64,000 nt of DNA from Rhododendron vialii (Eukaryota; Streptophyta; Magnoliopsida; Ericales; Ericaceae), in the NCBI RefSeq assembly GCF_030253575.1, contig NC_080559.1, forward strand, positions 6,647,501 to 6,711,500, in the 5' to 3' direction. This document shows, one piece after another, positions 52,809 through 64,000 of the stretch. The translations under genes and the position numbers were made by a program. The notes below the pieces were generated by a model. It was not told where the DNA came from, did no database searches, and worked only from the letters and a program-made list of their open reading frames with translations. Within the stretch, counting starts at the first letter, position 1. Every line of letters starts with the position of its first letter.

Positions 52809-55800
52809 ATGGCCTCCCATATTGTTGGATACCCTCGCATGGGCCCGAAGAGAGAACTTAAGTTTGCATTGGAATCTTTCTGGGATGGGAAGAGCAGTGC
52901 TGAGGATTTGAAAAAGGTGGCCACCGATTTGAGGTCATCCATCTGGAAGCAGATGAAAGATGCTGGCATCAAGTATATTCCCAGCAATACATTCTCCTAC
53001 TATGATCAAGTTCTTGACACAACCGCAATGATCGGTGCGGTCCCCCCTAGGTACGGATGGAATGGCGGTGAGATCGAGTTTGGCACTTACTTCTCAATGG
53101 CTAGAGGAAACGCCACCGTACCGGCTATGGAGATGACCAAGTGGTTTGACACCAACTAGTAAGTGATGAGTCAATCCAAAACACGGTATTTTGGACTTTT
53201 ATTGAAATTTGCTGCTATACTGATGAATCTGATGAATCTTTTGTGATGTGTTGATCCAGCCATTTCATTGTTCCTGAGTTGGGACCTGATGTTAAGTTCT
53301 CTTATGCTTCTCACAAGGCGGTTGAAGAGTACAAGGAAGCCAAGGCGGTACGTTAATCAGAACAATTCCATTTCCACTAATTGTTCTTTTTATGATATTA
53401 TTACTTCAGAATTTAGCTAAAGTGAATCTGATATGCTTTGAACACTCGTGAAGAAAAGTGGCATCAAGTTCTAGATAACATTGTGGCATTAGCCCAAGAT
53501 CATAGGTCTATCGTGGCAATCTAGTTTTTTCTTATCACAAGGCAGTTGAATATAGCAGTGTAGCTCTCTATTAATTAGAGTGTGCTTGGGTGATTCCGAT
53601 CTTGAATGTGTTGCTAATTATCTGTAATCCCGACCTTCAATTTTTACTAGTTGTCCCATAATTTCTATATTGTTTCTTGCAGCTTGGAGTAGACACCGTT
53701 CCCGTCCTTGTCGGTCCTGTTTCCTACCTATTGCTCTCAAAACCTGCCAAGGGTGTTGAGAAATCATTCTCTCTTCTCTCCCTACTGGACAAAATCCTTC
53801 CAATCTACAAGTAAGGCATTGAACTGTTTCATCAGTAGCTTTTGTCAGTTCTGCATATTCTTAATCAGTAAATTGACTCCTCCAATTTGCTATTATAACC
53901 AAAAATTCTCTGCAGGGAAGTCATTGCCGAGTTAAAGGCAGCTGGTGCATCGTGGATACAGTTTGATGAGCCCACTCTTGTAAAGGATCTTGAATCTCAC
54001 CAGTTGCAAGCATTCACTAGTGCCTACTCTGCGCTAGAATCATCTCTATCAGGCCTGAATGTTATCATTGAGACTTACTTTGCTGACGTTCCGGCTGCGG
54101 CATTTAAAACCCTCACTGGCCTGAAGTGCGTGACTGGCTTTGGTTTTGATCTGGTTCGTGGAACAAAGACTCTTGATTTGATCAAGGGCGAATTCCCATC
54201 TGGCAAATACCTATTTGCTGGCGTGGTTGACGGAAGAAACATCTGGGCCAATGACCTTGCTTCATCTCTCAGCGTCCTACAGTCCCTTGAGGGCATCGTG
54301 GGTAAAGGTACAGTTGGTAAACCGTCTATTTGTTATGACAGTTACTCTTCAAAACCACAGAAGTTTATTCTTATTATTCGGTTGTGCAGACAAGCTTGTG
54401 GTTTCCACCTCCTGCTCGCTTCTCCACACTGCTGTTGACCTAGTTAATGAGCCTAAGCTGGACAAAGAACTGAAATCGTGGCTGGCATTTGCTGCTCAAA
54501 AAGTCGTTGAAGTGAATGCGTTGGCAAAGGCATTGGCCGGTCACAAGGAGGAGGTATATATTTTTTCTTTTATTTACTCGTATATGTTTTGCTTATATAT
54601 ACATGTTGTTTGATGTGTTAACATGGGAGTAGAGGTAGTTGGAATTGAAAATCTATATGGATTGGTAGTTTATTTGGTATATGTTTAGCGGATATACTAT
54701 ATACCTGGATGGGTTGGTGGATGTGTGCCTGTGTGGTAACTGGTACCAATAGGTGAGATAGGTTTAGAATGAAAAACTCTATGAATTGGTAGGGCTAGCA
54801 CCCATTGACAAGTTAATAGGGTTAGAAGGTTTGGTAGTTGATGCAAGGGCAGTTCATGCAAGGTTTGGTAGTTGATAAGAAGTTATGTAGCCGACCTCAA
54901 ATTGTCGGGATACAAAGCTGGGTTGGGTTCGATTTTGTTGGTTAGCGTAAATGAATCACTTCTCTGCCATTTGGCACTCATTTAACTTGGAAGCTGCAGC
55001 TTTGATCCTTGGTTGTCTTTGATTCTGGTTTGTGCTGTCTAAAGATGTGAATGCTGCATTACTAACCATCTCATTTCTTTTTCAGGCATTCTTCTCTGCT
55101 AATGCTGCAGCTCAGGCGTCAAGGAAGTCCTCCCCCAGGGTTACCAATGAGGCTGTTCAAAAAGCTGTAAGTGATTTGACTCTATAGTACATTCAATATG
55201 CCTTTTACTAAATACACTGTAGAATCCATTTAGTAATTGCCAAAGACTCATTCCATTTTGTTTACCAGGCTGCTGCTTTGAAAGGTTCTGACCACCGTCG
55301 TGCAACAAATGTCAGTGCCAGACTAGATGTTCAACAGAAGAAGCTTAACCTTCCAATTCTGCCAACCACCACCATTGGCTCTTTCCCCCAAACAATGGAA
55401 CTCAGAAGAGTTCGCCGTGAATACAAGGCGAAAAAGTAGAGGATTGTTACTTTTCTTATGCTTTCCTAGCTTCCCCTATGGGGTTACTTCGTGCCTATGT
55501 TCTGATGATGATTTCTTTCTCTAGGGTCTCCGAGGAGGAATACGTTAAGGCTATTAAGGAGGAAATCAACAAAGTTGTCAAGCTCCAGGAAGAGCTTGAT
55601 ATTGATGTCTTGGTTCATGGAGAGCCCGAGGTAAGTTTTAATGCTTCTTGAGATGTGAGAAGCATTAGTATTGAGGTTCATGTCGTTGTGCACATGTGAA
55701 AGAAATATTCTGCTTTCTGAGTGGTCACGGGTTTGTGCTCTTTTCAGAGGAACGATATGGTTGAGTACTTTGGAGAGCAGTTGTCTGGATTTGCCTTCTC

Positions 55801-57192
55801 TGCCAATGGGTGGGTGCAATCCTACGGATCTCGTTGTGTGAAGCCACCAATCATTTACGGTGATGTGAGCCGCCCCAAGCCCATGACGGTTTTCTGGTCC
55901 TCTATGGCTCAGTCCATGACTGCTCGCCCAATGAAGGGAATGCTTACAGGCCCCGTGACCATCCTCAATTGGTCGTTTGTCAGAAATGACCAGCCCAGGT
56001 ATTATTAATAAAACAATGAAATGGAGAGAAAGAAGGCTGAGACAACAAGATTACGTGAGAACAGAATAAATCTTTTAATTGCATGGTTTAGAGTATCTCC
56101 AATGGTTTTGGCCTTCTTTTAATGCCAAAGTTACATTTTGTTAAAATTGTACTAATTTGCTCCAGTTGTGTCAATTCCAATTTTTAAGCCCAACCATCAT
56201 AGATATCATTGGATTTCTGATCTTTGTCCTCGAGATTTGTACGACACGTGTATATAAAGGAGTTTTTAGCATTTCTGGAGCCAAATTTAGCTTGACAATG
56301 GCAATGCCATTTTGTCGGTTGGAATTTGGCAAAGGTATTGGAGGGTAGTTTTCCAGTGTGGTTGCCAGAACATGGCTTTGGCAAGGGACCACCAAGGGTG
56401 TTGGCATTACATTAGAGTTGCTTGCAATGTAAACTTCTAATGTGTTATGTTGCTTCTTCCCAGATTTGAGACTTGCTATCAGATTGCGTTGGCTATCAAG
56501 GAGGAAGTAGAGGATCTTGAGAAGGCTGGAATCAATGTTATCCAGATTGATGAAGCTGCTCTAAGGGAGGGTTTGCCACTTAGGAAGTCTGAGGAAGCCT
56601 TTTACTTGGAATGGGCCGTCCACTCCTTCAGGATCACTAACTGTGGCGTCCAAGACACTTGCCAGGTTCTGCCACCCACCTTTGATTTGATGTTTACCGA
56701 CCTTTTCGTTGAAAATTTTCTCTCTTCATGTAAATATGTAATCAACTTCCATGGATTTCAAGACATCATCTTTATACTGCTATTGGAAATGTCCTTACAT
56801 TGTTTTTGCCCCATTAACTGCAGATCCACACCCACATGTGCTATTCCAATTTCAACGATATTATCCACTCCATCATTGACATGGATGCCGATGTCATCAC
56901 CATTGAGAACTCCCGCTCTGATGAGAAACTCCTATCTGTGTTCCGTGAGGGAGTGAAGTATGGTGCTGGAATCGGCCCTGGCGTGTACGACATCCACTCT
57001 CCTAGAATACCATCAACCGATGAAATTGCTGACAGGATCAACAAGATGCTTCAAGTTCTCGAGACCAACATCTTGTGGGTGAATCCCGACTGTGGGCTAA
57101 AGACTCGCAAGTACACTGAAGTGAACCCGGCTCTCAAAAACATGGTGGCTGCGGCCAAGCTTATCCGCACCCAGCTTGCTAGCGCTAAGTGA
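52809..57192 (+). CDS. METE: Cobalamin-independent methionine synthase (MetE)
   Basis: It transfers a methyl group from 5-methyl-tetrahydrofolate (polyglutamate) to homocysteine to make methionine, feeding the S-adenosylmethionine cycle; cytosolic form, as no transit peptide precedes [20 protein letters not shown]. Eleven coding exons: 52809-53158, 53260-53347, 53683-53810, 53916-54307, 54390-54553, 55086-55166, 55269-55435, 55525-55630, 55748-55998, 56464-56665, 56824-57192. All junctions are GT-AG and the frame is preserved, giving 765 aa, the length of plant MetE. Zinc/homocysteine ligands are at the expected places: His647 and Cys649 (THMCYSNF), Glu671 (ITIENSRSD), Cys733 (NPDCGLKTR). The N-terminal half is the duplicated barrel that binds folate; the second barrel starts near [12 protein letters not shown]. 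The 465-bp intron 9 (55999-56463) contains a MITE-like insert (tctccaatggttttggcc near 56096). The protein ends LASAK. Intact and presumably functional. Confidence 0.97.
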
Positions 57193-58244
57193 GTGGTGCT
57201 CCCTCATAATTCAATCTTAAAATATCCTCATAATTGATTGATAATAATTGTGCTTCTGGTGATGAAATATTCAGTATTGTAGTTCGCCCAATGGGCATTT
57301 TCTTTTCTTGTTTTCCTGCCCTTTTTTGTTTTTGAATGTTGTGTAATTTTGGGTTTCACCTTCAGCATATTCGAAAGGCATTAAATTGAGTAGTGTTTGT
57401 TTCTAAATGAATCCAATTCAAGAAATTTCATTATTGAATTTCGGGTCTGGTTCATGGAGGGTGTGCTATATTTTTCTGATCTTTCTTCATCTGGAATCGA
57501 AGGGTGTATTTGGATCTATCTACGAGAGCAAGTTATCCAACGCTCCTGTTGACTCAATGTGGATGTTTCACCTTTCCAAATTTTCTGATTAGCTGTTTTT
57601 TGGTATTCATTTCCTGTTCGCTAATGGGAAACTGAGTCACTGAGTATGGATGGAAAGGAAATTATGGAAATCCTACTTTCTGGTTAAAACCCCTCTCTCG
57701 CCAGTATTGACAGTTCACAGATTACGCTTTAGCTCCTTTAGATCTGATATTAAGATTGCATTTATTTTTATTTTCTTTGAAGACATGGTATTCCAAAGTT
57801 CGTGATGCTGTCATTTGCAGTTCACACCCTGTTCGAACATTTTTCATCTCACGACTTTAACTTTTTGGATTTCTCTTGTTGAGACGAAACTCCTCATATG
57901 GCATTGCAATAGATATTTGGAAAAGGGGGCTTACTCCCAAGTTTGATGCATTGCATATTCGGATTTGTCCTGTGTTTGCGTGATTAGTACTGACGGATTT
58001 TGATATCAAGAACTATCCATTAAGAGCATCTTCAACCCAATACTTTATGTTGTGGCACGCCCCACGTAGGCGTGAGGTGAATGTAGACTTGATGTGAGAG
58101 TATTCCCCAGACAAAGCAGAAAAAGTCAACAATTTTAGGCTATAGCCAAACACAGGCCTTCAATAAAATCAAGAAAAGCAAAACCCAGAAAGCTTAGAGA
58201 CTAGCCAAACACAGACCTTCAGCTAACCTAACCCAGTTGGAAAA
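57193..58244. other. 3'UTR of methionine synthase and intergenic sequence
   Basis: The first 150-200 bp are likely 3'UTR (TTGT-rich, with ttgtgtaattttggg). No further gene is seen up to the MITE. Confidence 0.5.
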
Positions 58245-58654
58245 CAGAAAGTCTACCATTACGGACCCAAATTCCCGATCGGAATCCCGACGCCTCTTCG
58301 GACACATTCCGGCTACCGGAAGGTCGATCCGAGCCGTCCAAAAATTCTAAAAAAAAAACCGAGTGGGCCTACGCGGGGATAAACGGCATCCGACGTGTGT
58401 AGATGGCCGATCCAAACAATCCATTTTTGTGTTTGGATTGGCCAAAAATGGAGTGCTTGGATCGGCCAAAAATGGAGTGCTTGGATCGGCTACCTACACA
58501 TGTCGGATGCCGTTTATTCTTGCATAAGTCCACTTGGTTTTTTTTTTTTTGAATTTTTGAACGGCACGGATCGGCCGTCCGGTGGCTGGAGTGTGCCCAG
58601 CGGAGCGTCGGGATTCCTATCGGGATTACTCCTGTCGGGACTGTAGCTTCACTG
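58245..58654. mobile_element. Mutator-type hairpin MITE, copy 3
   Basis: The 410-bp foldback is flanked by the 9-bp duplication gttggaaaa (58236-58244 and 58655-58663). Ends are cagaaagtcta and its approximate complement tagcttcactg. The middle has a 27-bp unit (ggccaaaaatggagtgcttggatc) in tandem (about 58439-58495), a hairpin-loop expansion. It is the same family as 30272 and 34085. Confidence 0.82.
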
Positions 58655-58947
58655 GTTGGAAAAACAGAAGAAAAATGAAAAACTGAGAGAAACCCAGTTG
58701 AATCCTGGCAGCTTCAACTACCCACCATATATGAGGTACCACCTCTTCAACTTTTTTTTTTTGTTTTCTGTCAAACCCCTTTTGCAGGACACAGAGTAAA
58801 GCAAACCAAAGTTGCTATTTTAGCAAACCAGTGATGGAATCATTAATGTGACAGGAAAAATATATGGGTTTCTTTCCCTATTCCAACTTATTTCTTGCTC
58901 ACACATCTCAGCTCTGTTGAGTAGAAATGAGAAATTTATAACTCTGC

Positions 58948-59154
58948 GGCTTTGTTCGGTTAACAACTTAGTTTTAGTTTTAGTTTACTTTTCAATCATT
59001 ACCTTATTTTTTTCTCCAATAATTATTCTATTTCTCCAATTATTATTTTCTCATCTCTCTCTATCTCTTTCCAATCACTACCCCTATCTTCAATCATTAC
59101 TCTATTTCTCTCTTCACCTATTATCAAAAACTAAACTCCCAACCAAACACAACC
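58948..59154. mobile_element. Short MITE-like element
   Basis: The left ggctttgttcggttaac and right aaccaaacacaacc are roughly inverted, with pyrimidine-rich interior (tctccaat, tctctctatctc). Low-copy identification only; no clear duplication. Confidence 0.4.
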
Positions 59155-59250
59155 AATCTCATCCGTCCCATTCGCGCAATTAATGATGGGGATGTGTTTT
59201 TAATTTTGATCGGTCAAAAATACTTTTGAACGCTCTCGATTTAGCGCCGT

Positions 59251-59305
59251 AAATCTTCTCTACGGAGCAAAATCTTCTTTACGAGACGCTCCGTAGAGAA
59301 GATTT
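59251..59305. repeat. Perfect 18-bp-arm hairpin
   Basis: Arms 59251-59268 (aaatcttctctacggagc) and 59288-59305 are exact reverse complements around a 19-nt loop. The loop contains a third, imperfect copy of the arm (aaatcttctttacg). Nature unknown. Confidence 0.85.
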
Positions 59306-60280
59306 TCTCGAGTAGAAATATGTTGTTGAAATTGGGTTTACATCATATTCAAAAAATAAATTGGGTTTACATCATTCTCTCGTCATCTTGCACGGAAAGT
59401 TAAAGCAAACCAAACACAGCCAAGTACAGAATCACCCTAACAGAGATGTAACATATTTTCCCACCAAAAAACAAGGGAAGGACTGGACAATAAATAGGGG
59501 GAAAAAAAAAAGGATGTCCAGCTGCAATTATTATTATTATTATTTTTCCATTTTTCGTTTCTTTTGCTTTTCACAGCTTTGAAACTTGAAAGGGACAGCA
59601 CCGTCAGAATAGGCTCTCAGAGTCTGCGGTGTTTGTCTGTTTGAGGAGATGCACTTCATGCTCACATGCGCACTGGGTGGTACCCGTGGTGGTGTTTTTG
59701 ACTAACCAGAAAATGCAAAGAATATATAAGGAAACGTTACAACAAAGGAATACAATCGGTCCTATATTACAGAGAAAACATAAAACAAAATACAACAAAA
59801 AAACAAACAAACCAAAAGCCGCGGGAGTCAAGACGTCGGAGTTGGACTTGTCAATCATACTCGTGAAAGGGGTTGGAGTGGCCAGGACTGAAGTGATCAG
59901 ATATGGACACAAAACAGATTCTGTGGTGGTGTTTTTAACTCCCGCGTCTTCCGAAAAGATTGTTGATTTTCAATGTGGGTGTTCCAATGAACAGTAAAAA
60001 GAACTTTAAAAAAAAAAGGTTTTTTAAGCTCAAATATAATGAAAATAGAAAATAATTTTTTGATTTTTTTGGTACCGTTTAAAAGATCTAAATGAGATCT
60101 ATCAAACAAGATCCATATTGGTAGAAAAATTATTTGCATAAGGACATGATTTTTGAGCTTAAAATTACCTTCTTTTTTTTTTTTTTTCTAAAAGTTACTT
60201 TTTCTCAAAACTGGAACACCCTCTCATACGGCTAAGGTGATCCCAAGAATTACTAATAAGAAAAATCGAATTTAAACTTA
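59306..60280. other. Intergenic stretch
   Basis: No gene supported. A 122-codon plus frame (59629-59997) overlaps a 102-codon minus frame; neither resembles a known family and codon use is not convincing. There is a T run at about 60173-60188. Confidence 0.45.
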
Positions 60281-60624
60281 GAGCAACTTCAACCCATCTC
60301 AACTCCAAAATGGATAATGGATATGACCTATTGATGAGAGATTTTATAATTTAATATAACGACCAAACTTTCATTTTGGAGACCAAATATTTAAAGAGGA
60401 TGATGGTTCTCTCCAAAATTGTTTCAAAAAACACAAAAAAGTAGCAAATATGAGATAAATTACAAAATCCGACCACACTTTAATTTTGGAAACCAAATAT
60501 TTTAAAAAAGACGATGGATCCCTCCTAAATTCTTTCAAAAAAAAATTATAAAATCTTTTTTTAGCATGTTACATATATTCTTCATTTTGAAATTTTGGAG
60601 ATGGGTTGGAGTCTTGGAGATGCT
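60281..60624. mobile_element. MITE with agcatctccaac-type ends
   Basis: The left gagcaacttcaacccatctc and right gatgggttggagtcttggag-atgct are inverted over about 30 bp. The interior has two ataattttggagaccaaatattt-like repeats (near 60372 and 60480). Probably PIF/Harbinger-like. Confidence 0.6.
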
Positions 60625-61194
60625 TTTGGGAGGGAGAAATTACCTCAGTTCTAAGCTAAGACCACCTCGGCGTTATATGTCATACTTAGACTAAGTTTCG
60701 CTAAGGTTTTTTTTAAAAGTTTTATCTTAAATATTTTAAAGAATATTTGGATAAAAATCATAAGTTTTACTTTTTTGATTCGTTTAGACGAGATGAATCA
60801 ATAATCAATAAAAATTAAGCGTAAAACTAACAAACTCAAAAAAAATTTAAATAATAACAAAATAAGAAAAAATCTAAAAATCGAGTTAGCCTTATTTTTA
60901 TTTTTATGAAGAACTCATAATATATCTCGTAAAACGAAAAATAATTACTTTATAAATAAGAAATTTAATTGAACGGAGTCGGATTAGGCTGTCGTTAGAA
61001 TTTGGTTTAAAGATTTCTTCTTACGTAACGCTCACCTATCTTCGGTCCTTCACTAATACTCCGTAAGTACTCATTCCTTTCTTGAACCCCAGCAAGAAGT
61101 CTCTCTCTCTCTCTCCTTCTCTCTCTCTCCTAACACCAACATACTCCCTCACTCACACCCCTCTCCTTCCCCAACGCCACCGATCGAACGAGTC
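60625..61194 (+). promoter_or_regulatory. Upstream region and 5'UTR of the DRB-type gene
   Basis: AT-rich sequence, then a CT-rich leader (about 61100-61135) and a C-rich stretch before the ATG at 61195. No definite TATA box was identified. Confidence 0.4.
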
Positions 61195-63377
61195 ATGCAC
61201 AAAGCGAAGCTGCAAATCCTGTGCCAGCGCAACTCGTGGGGCTTACCGGAGTTCTCCACCACCAAATGCGGCCTCGACCACAACCCTAGCTTCACCGCCA
61301 CCGTCACTGTCAACGGCGTCCCTTTCACCACCGCCGATGACAGCAGGACTTCCAAAGAAGCTCATAACAAAGCCGCCAAGGTCGCTCTCGACCACTTCTC
61401 TCCCCCTGTTAACCCGTGCCCTAGCTTTCCACAACCCTCTCATCTTCCTACTACTTCTGGTAATAAACCTGATAATTTTCTATAGATTTTGTGGCTCTTT
61501 TGTTTGCCGTCTACCTATTTCTATGTACGGCGTCTAACTAAATTCTTGTACATATTTTCAATCAGTTTGTACAGTTAACGACGATATTGTTATCCATTAA
61601 CTTGGATGGGCGGGTGTTAAATTGTTTTAAAACGTTGGGTGGGCGAACGTACATGATTTTTATGTTTTTGATGAAAAAGGTACTACTATAATTCGAAAAA
61701 AGGCTTGGAACTTGGGTTGGGCGGCTGCCCAGGCTTATCGGCCCGTCGGTCTGTCCTTGTTAGTATGCATTATAATCTGTTAGACCATCTCCACTCTCTA
61801 CTCAAATGTTGCCCTAATTTTAAATTTTACTTGAAGTACCTGGAACATTTGTACACGCCTTGGCCGAAACTTAGATCAAAATGATTTCTACACAAATTTT
61901 TTACTCAAAAGAACGTGGCCTTTTGTTATTGTTCGCATTTTCGAGTCCCTTTTTTTGAACTCTGGATTTATGACTGTGCTATTGGTAAGCTTTTACTTAT
62001 ATCTTTGTTTTACTCTTAGGCCCTTTGGAATGCTCATATCAAATGATATTTGTAGTCAAACTTTCATGCAAATAAGTAAGACTTAGTGTGGAGGGCTGGA
62101 GATGGTTTCATGTTTAAAGGTATGATTGTCCGGACAAGTTGTGAGGGGATATGTATTTTTGTATAGGATGGGGCTGACTGATAGTGAGGGGGTCAGTGAT
62201 ACCCTTCCCAAAGTACCCTATATCCTTTGATTTCTAGTTCTAAACATATGTTTATCCATTCCCTAATGACTAAGTCCAAATGCTGGAAATGGCTTCCCAT
62301 GGATATTGTGAGGCAATGGCATGTCATATCTTGTTAATCAAACAGGTTTTGCGTTTTGATCGATTTGGGGAAGAGAAGAGCAGAGTAAAATGAAAAACAC
62401 TAGTAGTTATGTTGCATATGCATATTGCCGACAATTTTTGCTTTCTAAGCTCTGTGTTGCCAGTGTGAATGTGTTATGTTTCCGTCCCTGGAAAGGGCAA
62501 GAATAAAATAGAAGAAAGCGTACAGAAAATGACGTGTTTGTCTTGTTTTCAAAATTTTAAATTCTTTTTTTATCCTATTAATCCAGACTGTCATGTATCT
62601 GGAATTTGATATTAGAACTAATGTACATTCTTTTGGTTATATATAGTGGTATCCCTGCAATATATCTTAACATTAATAGTTTGTCATTTCGTATGATGTT
62701 ATTGATGGGTCTTTGTTGGTTTTTAGCATATTTAAAGCCTTATATTTGCATTTTATCATGTGCTTTTTTCTTATTCTTCTGTACATGGATTGGCATTGGC
62801 ATAATAATTTCAGAAGCTTGCGTGTTGCTTATGATATCTTCAAGTCTAATTGTCTAATTGTGGAAGCCTGGAAGGAGTGTAATTGATAATCTCTCATTCT
62901 CTTGTGGCTACTAATGCATCTTCAAAGCAACTTTACCTTAGTCTGCATTGTTACATTTGTCTTCAGGCTTGAATACATCTTACATAGTTGATTCTCTCTT
63001 GATTAATGGTGTTGTTGGTGCTAATACAGATGGAATGACATGGTACTCTCTCATGATATTTGCTTTTGTATTTAACCAACTTGCTATGTTTTACATCACA
63101 CAATGTGTGCTTTGTTACGGTACTTTGGTGTGTTAGACTTGTATGCTATTCTAGTCGATTATGCAGACAAGGGAATGACATTAATGGATCTATCATAGTA
63201 AACTATAATTACTAATTACCTTTACCTTTTTGTCCATCTTACTTCCTCTGAATGTTCCAGGTTTGGATGTTGGACAGCTCAGCACAGGGATATCACAGCC
63301 TACCATGACAGGGACAATACAGACTCCTCTGATGAGTGAAACTCTAGTTGGAGCCAAAGATGATAAGAAACTTATCG
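61195..63377 (+). CDS. dsRNA-binding protein (DRB family), 5' part
   Basis: Exon 1 (61195-61459) encodes a complete dsRNA-binding motif at residues 1-68. It has the helix MHKAKLQILCQRNSWGLPEF, the loop GLDHNPSFTATVTVNG and the basic helix SKEAHNKAAKVALDHF, whose lysines contact the RNA phosphates. The donor ttctg/gtaata fits. Exon 2 (63261-63377 at the likely donor cttatcg/gtcagt) joins in frame and gives a Thr/Ser/Gly-rich linker (SGLDVGQLSTGISQPTMTG...GAKDDKKL). A second motif would be expected beyond the window. Plant DRB proteins partner Dicer-like enzymes in miRNA or siRNA production; the linker and first motif look most like DRB4-type or related proteins, but assignment needs the rest. 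Exon 2 end is tentative. Confidence 0.75.
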
Positions 63378-64000
63378 GTCAGTTGCTTATCATGTAATTA
63401 GCGTAACAATTTTTCTCATGGCCCTGCGTCTCCGCTCATTAGTTGGTCAGGAACTGTTAGAATGCTTGCGGTGACACACATCTTGATACTTTTCAGATGA
63501 GTCGTTACTTCCAGCCGCATTTGGGTAGTTGAGTACAAGTCGCTTTGTTTAGCTTTATTTCCTCCTTTTGTAATGTTTGTCTGTTGTTGGTTCACGTGGG
63601 TTCAGTTGAATGGATCATGGTCTGTCAGAATTAGGGTTATCCTTTTATAGATCTGTCCTATGAATTTTGTGATAATCTTGCCTCTATATTATTTTCAATT
63701 TAGGCAATTCAATAATGTGAACGAAGATCAACCTGTTATTTTCTTCTTAAATGCACTTGTGCCAATTCGGATTTCCTCAAAGCAACCTACTTTCTCTCTA
63801 TCTTCTCGTGTATTTGAAGTATTCAAGATAGGTAAACCAACGAGTGGTGTAGTTGTACCAAAGCTTAATAATCCTTTTAGACCCCTGCCAACAGATGGAA
63901 TTCTTAGCACATTAATCCCTGAAGTTTTACTCTCTATATAACCAACACGCGTGCACGCGCACACACAAACACAGCATATTGGTATTGCGTGGTTGGTGAA
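63378..64000 (+). other. Probable intron of the DRB-type gene running off the window
   Basis: No further dsRNA-binding exon is seen before the end. A CA-rich run (cacgcgcacacacaaacaca) lies near 63953. The open frame at 63660-63941 has no DRB motif. Confidence 0.45.

Noticed and set aside
59604..59997. Overlapping frames on both strands, one with hydrophobic segments.
   Set aside because: Neither has homology that I recognise nor a supporting start or promoter; both strands being open argues for chance.

Overview
The window is nuclear DNA of a flowering plant, most likely a core eudicot; I cannot name the species. The evidence is an 11-exon cobalamin-independent methionine synthase, a Vapyrin-type MSP/ankyrin protein, KS-type dehydrins, a dsRNA-binding (DRB) protein, plant SINEs, Stowaway/Tourist/Mutator-type MITEs and Ty3-type LTR elements with giant LTRs.

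Layout. 1-3.97 kb: repeat-rich flank with three Stowaway-type MITEs, one nested inside another. 3.97-12.6 kb: one intact, very young non-autonomous LTR element (minus strand, 2,718-bp LTRs with no difference seen, TSD cgcta, PBS and PPT present). It encodes only a small zinc-knuckle gag protein and carries in each LTR twelve CTACCGGTAG palindromes arranged at 21-bp steps. 13.3-33.8 kb: a tandem array of KS-dehydrin genes (14910-16019, 28338-28841, 32242-32562) plus an orphan 3' flank of a lost copy (24.1-26.0 kb). The array is broken up by a 4.5-kb solo LTR, SINEs, DNA transposons and MITEs. The three genes carry eight, two and one K-segments, and the eight-K copy has lost its lysine cluster and serine segment. 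34.0-38.0 kb: a Mutator-like element carrying an OTU-protease relic, itself hit by a hairpin MITE and a 2.06-kb solo LTR.

40.9-42.6 kb: intact intronless Vapyrin-type gene (542 aa). 43-51 kb: tandem repeats, Tourist MITEs, a truncated Ty3 element with a 448-bp LTR, SINEs and a foldback element. 51.4-57.2 kb: methionine synthase (765 aa, all zinc ligands present) with a 1.3-kb 5'UTR intron; a 43-bp piece of that intron recurs 5.5 kb upstream. 57.2-61 kb: MITEs and hairpins. 61.2-64 kb: 5' part of a DRB gene that runs off the window.

The genes belong to unrelated pathways (stress protection, symbiosis or membrane trafficking, methionine cycle, small RNA) and there is no sign of an operon-like system. 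The main interest is paralogous empty versus filled sites that date insertions and give exact transposon borders, core-promoter divergence between the dehydrin copies, and the phased palindrome array in the young LTR.
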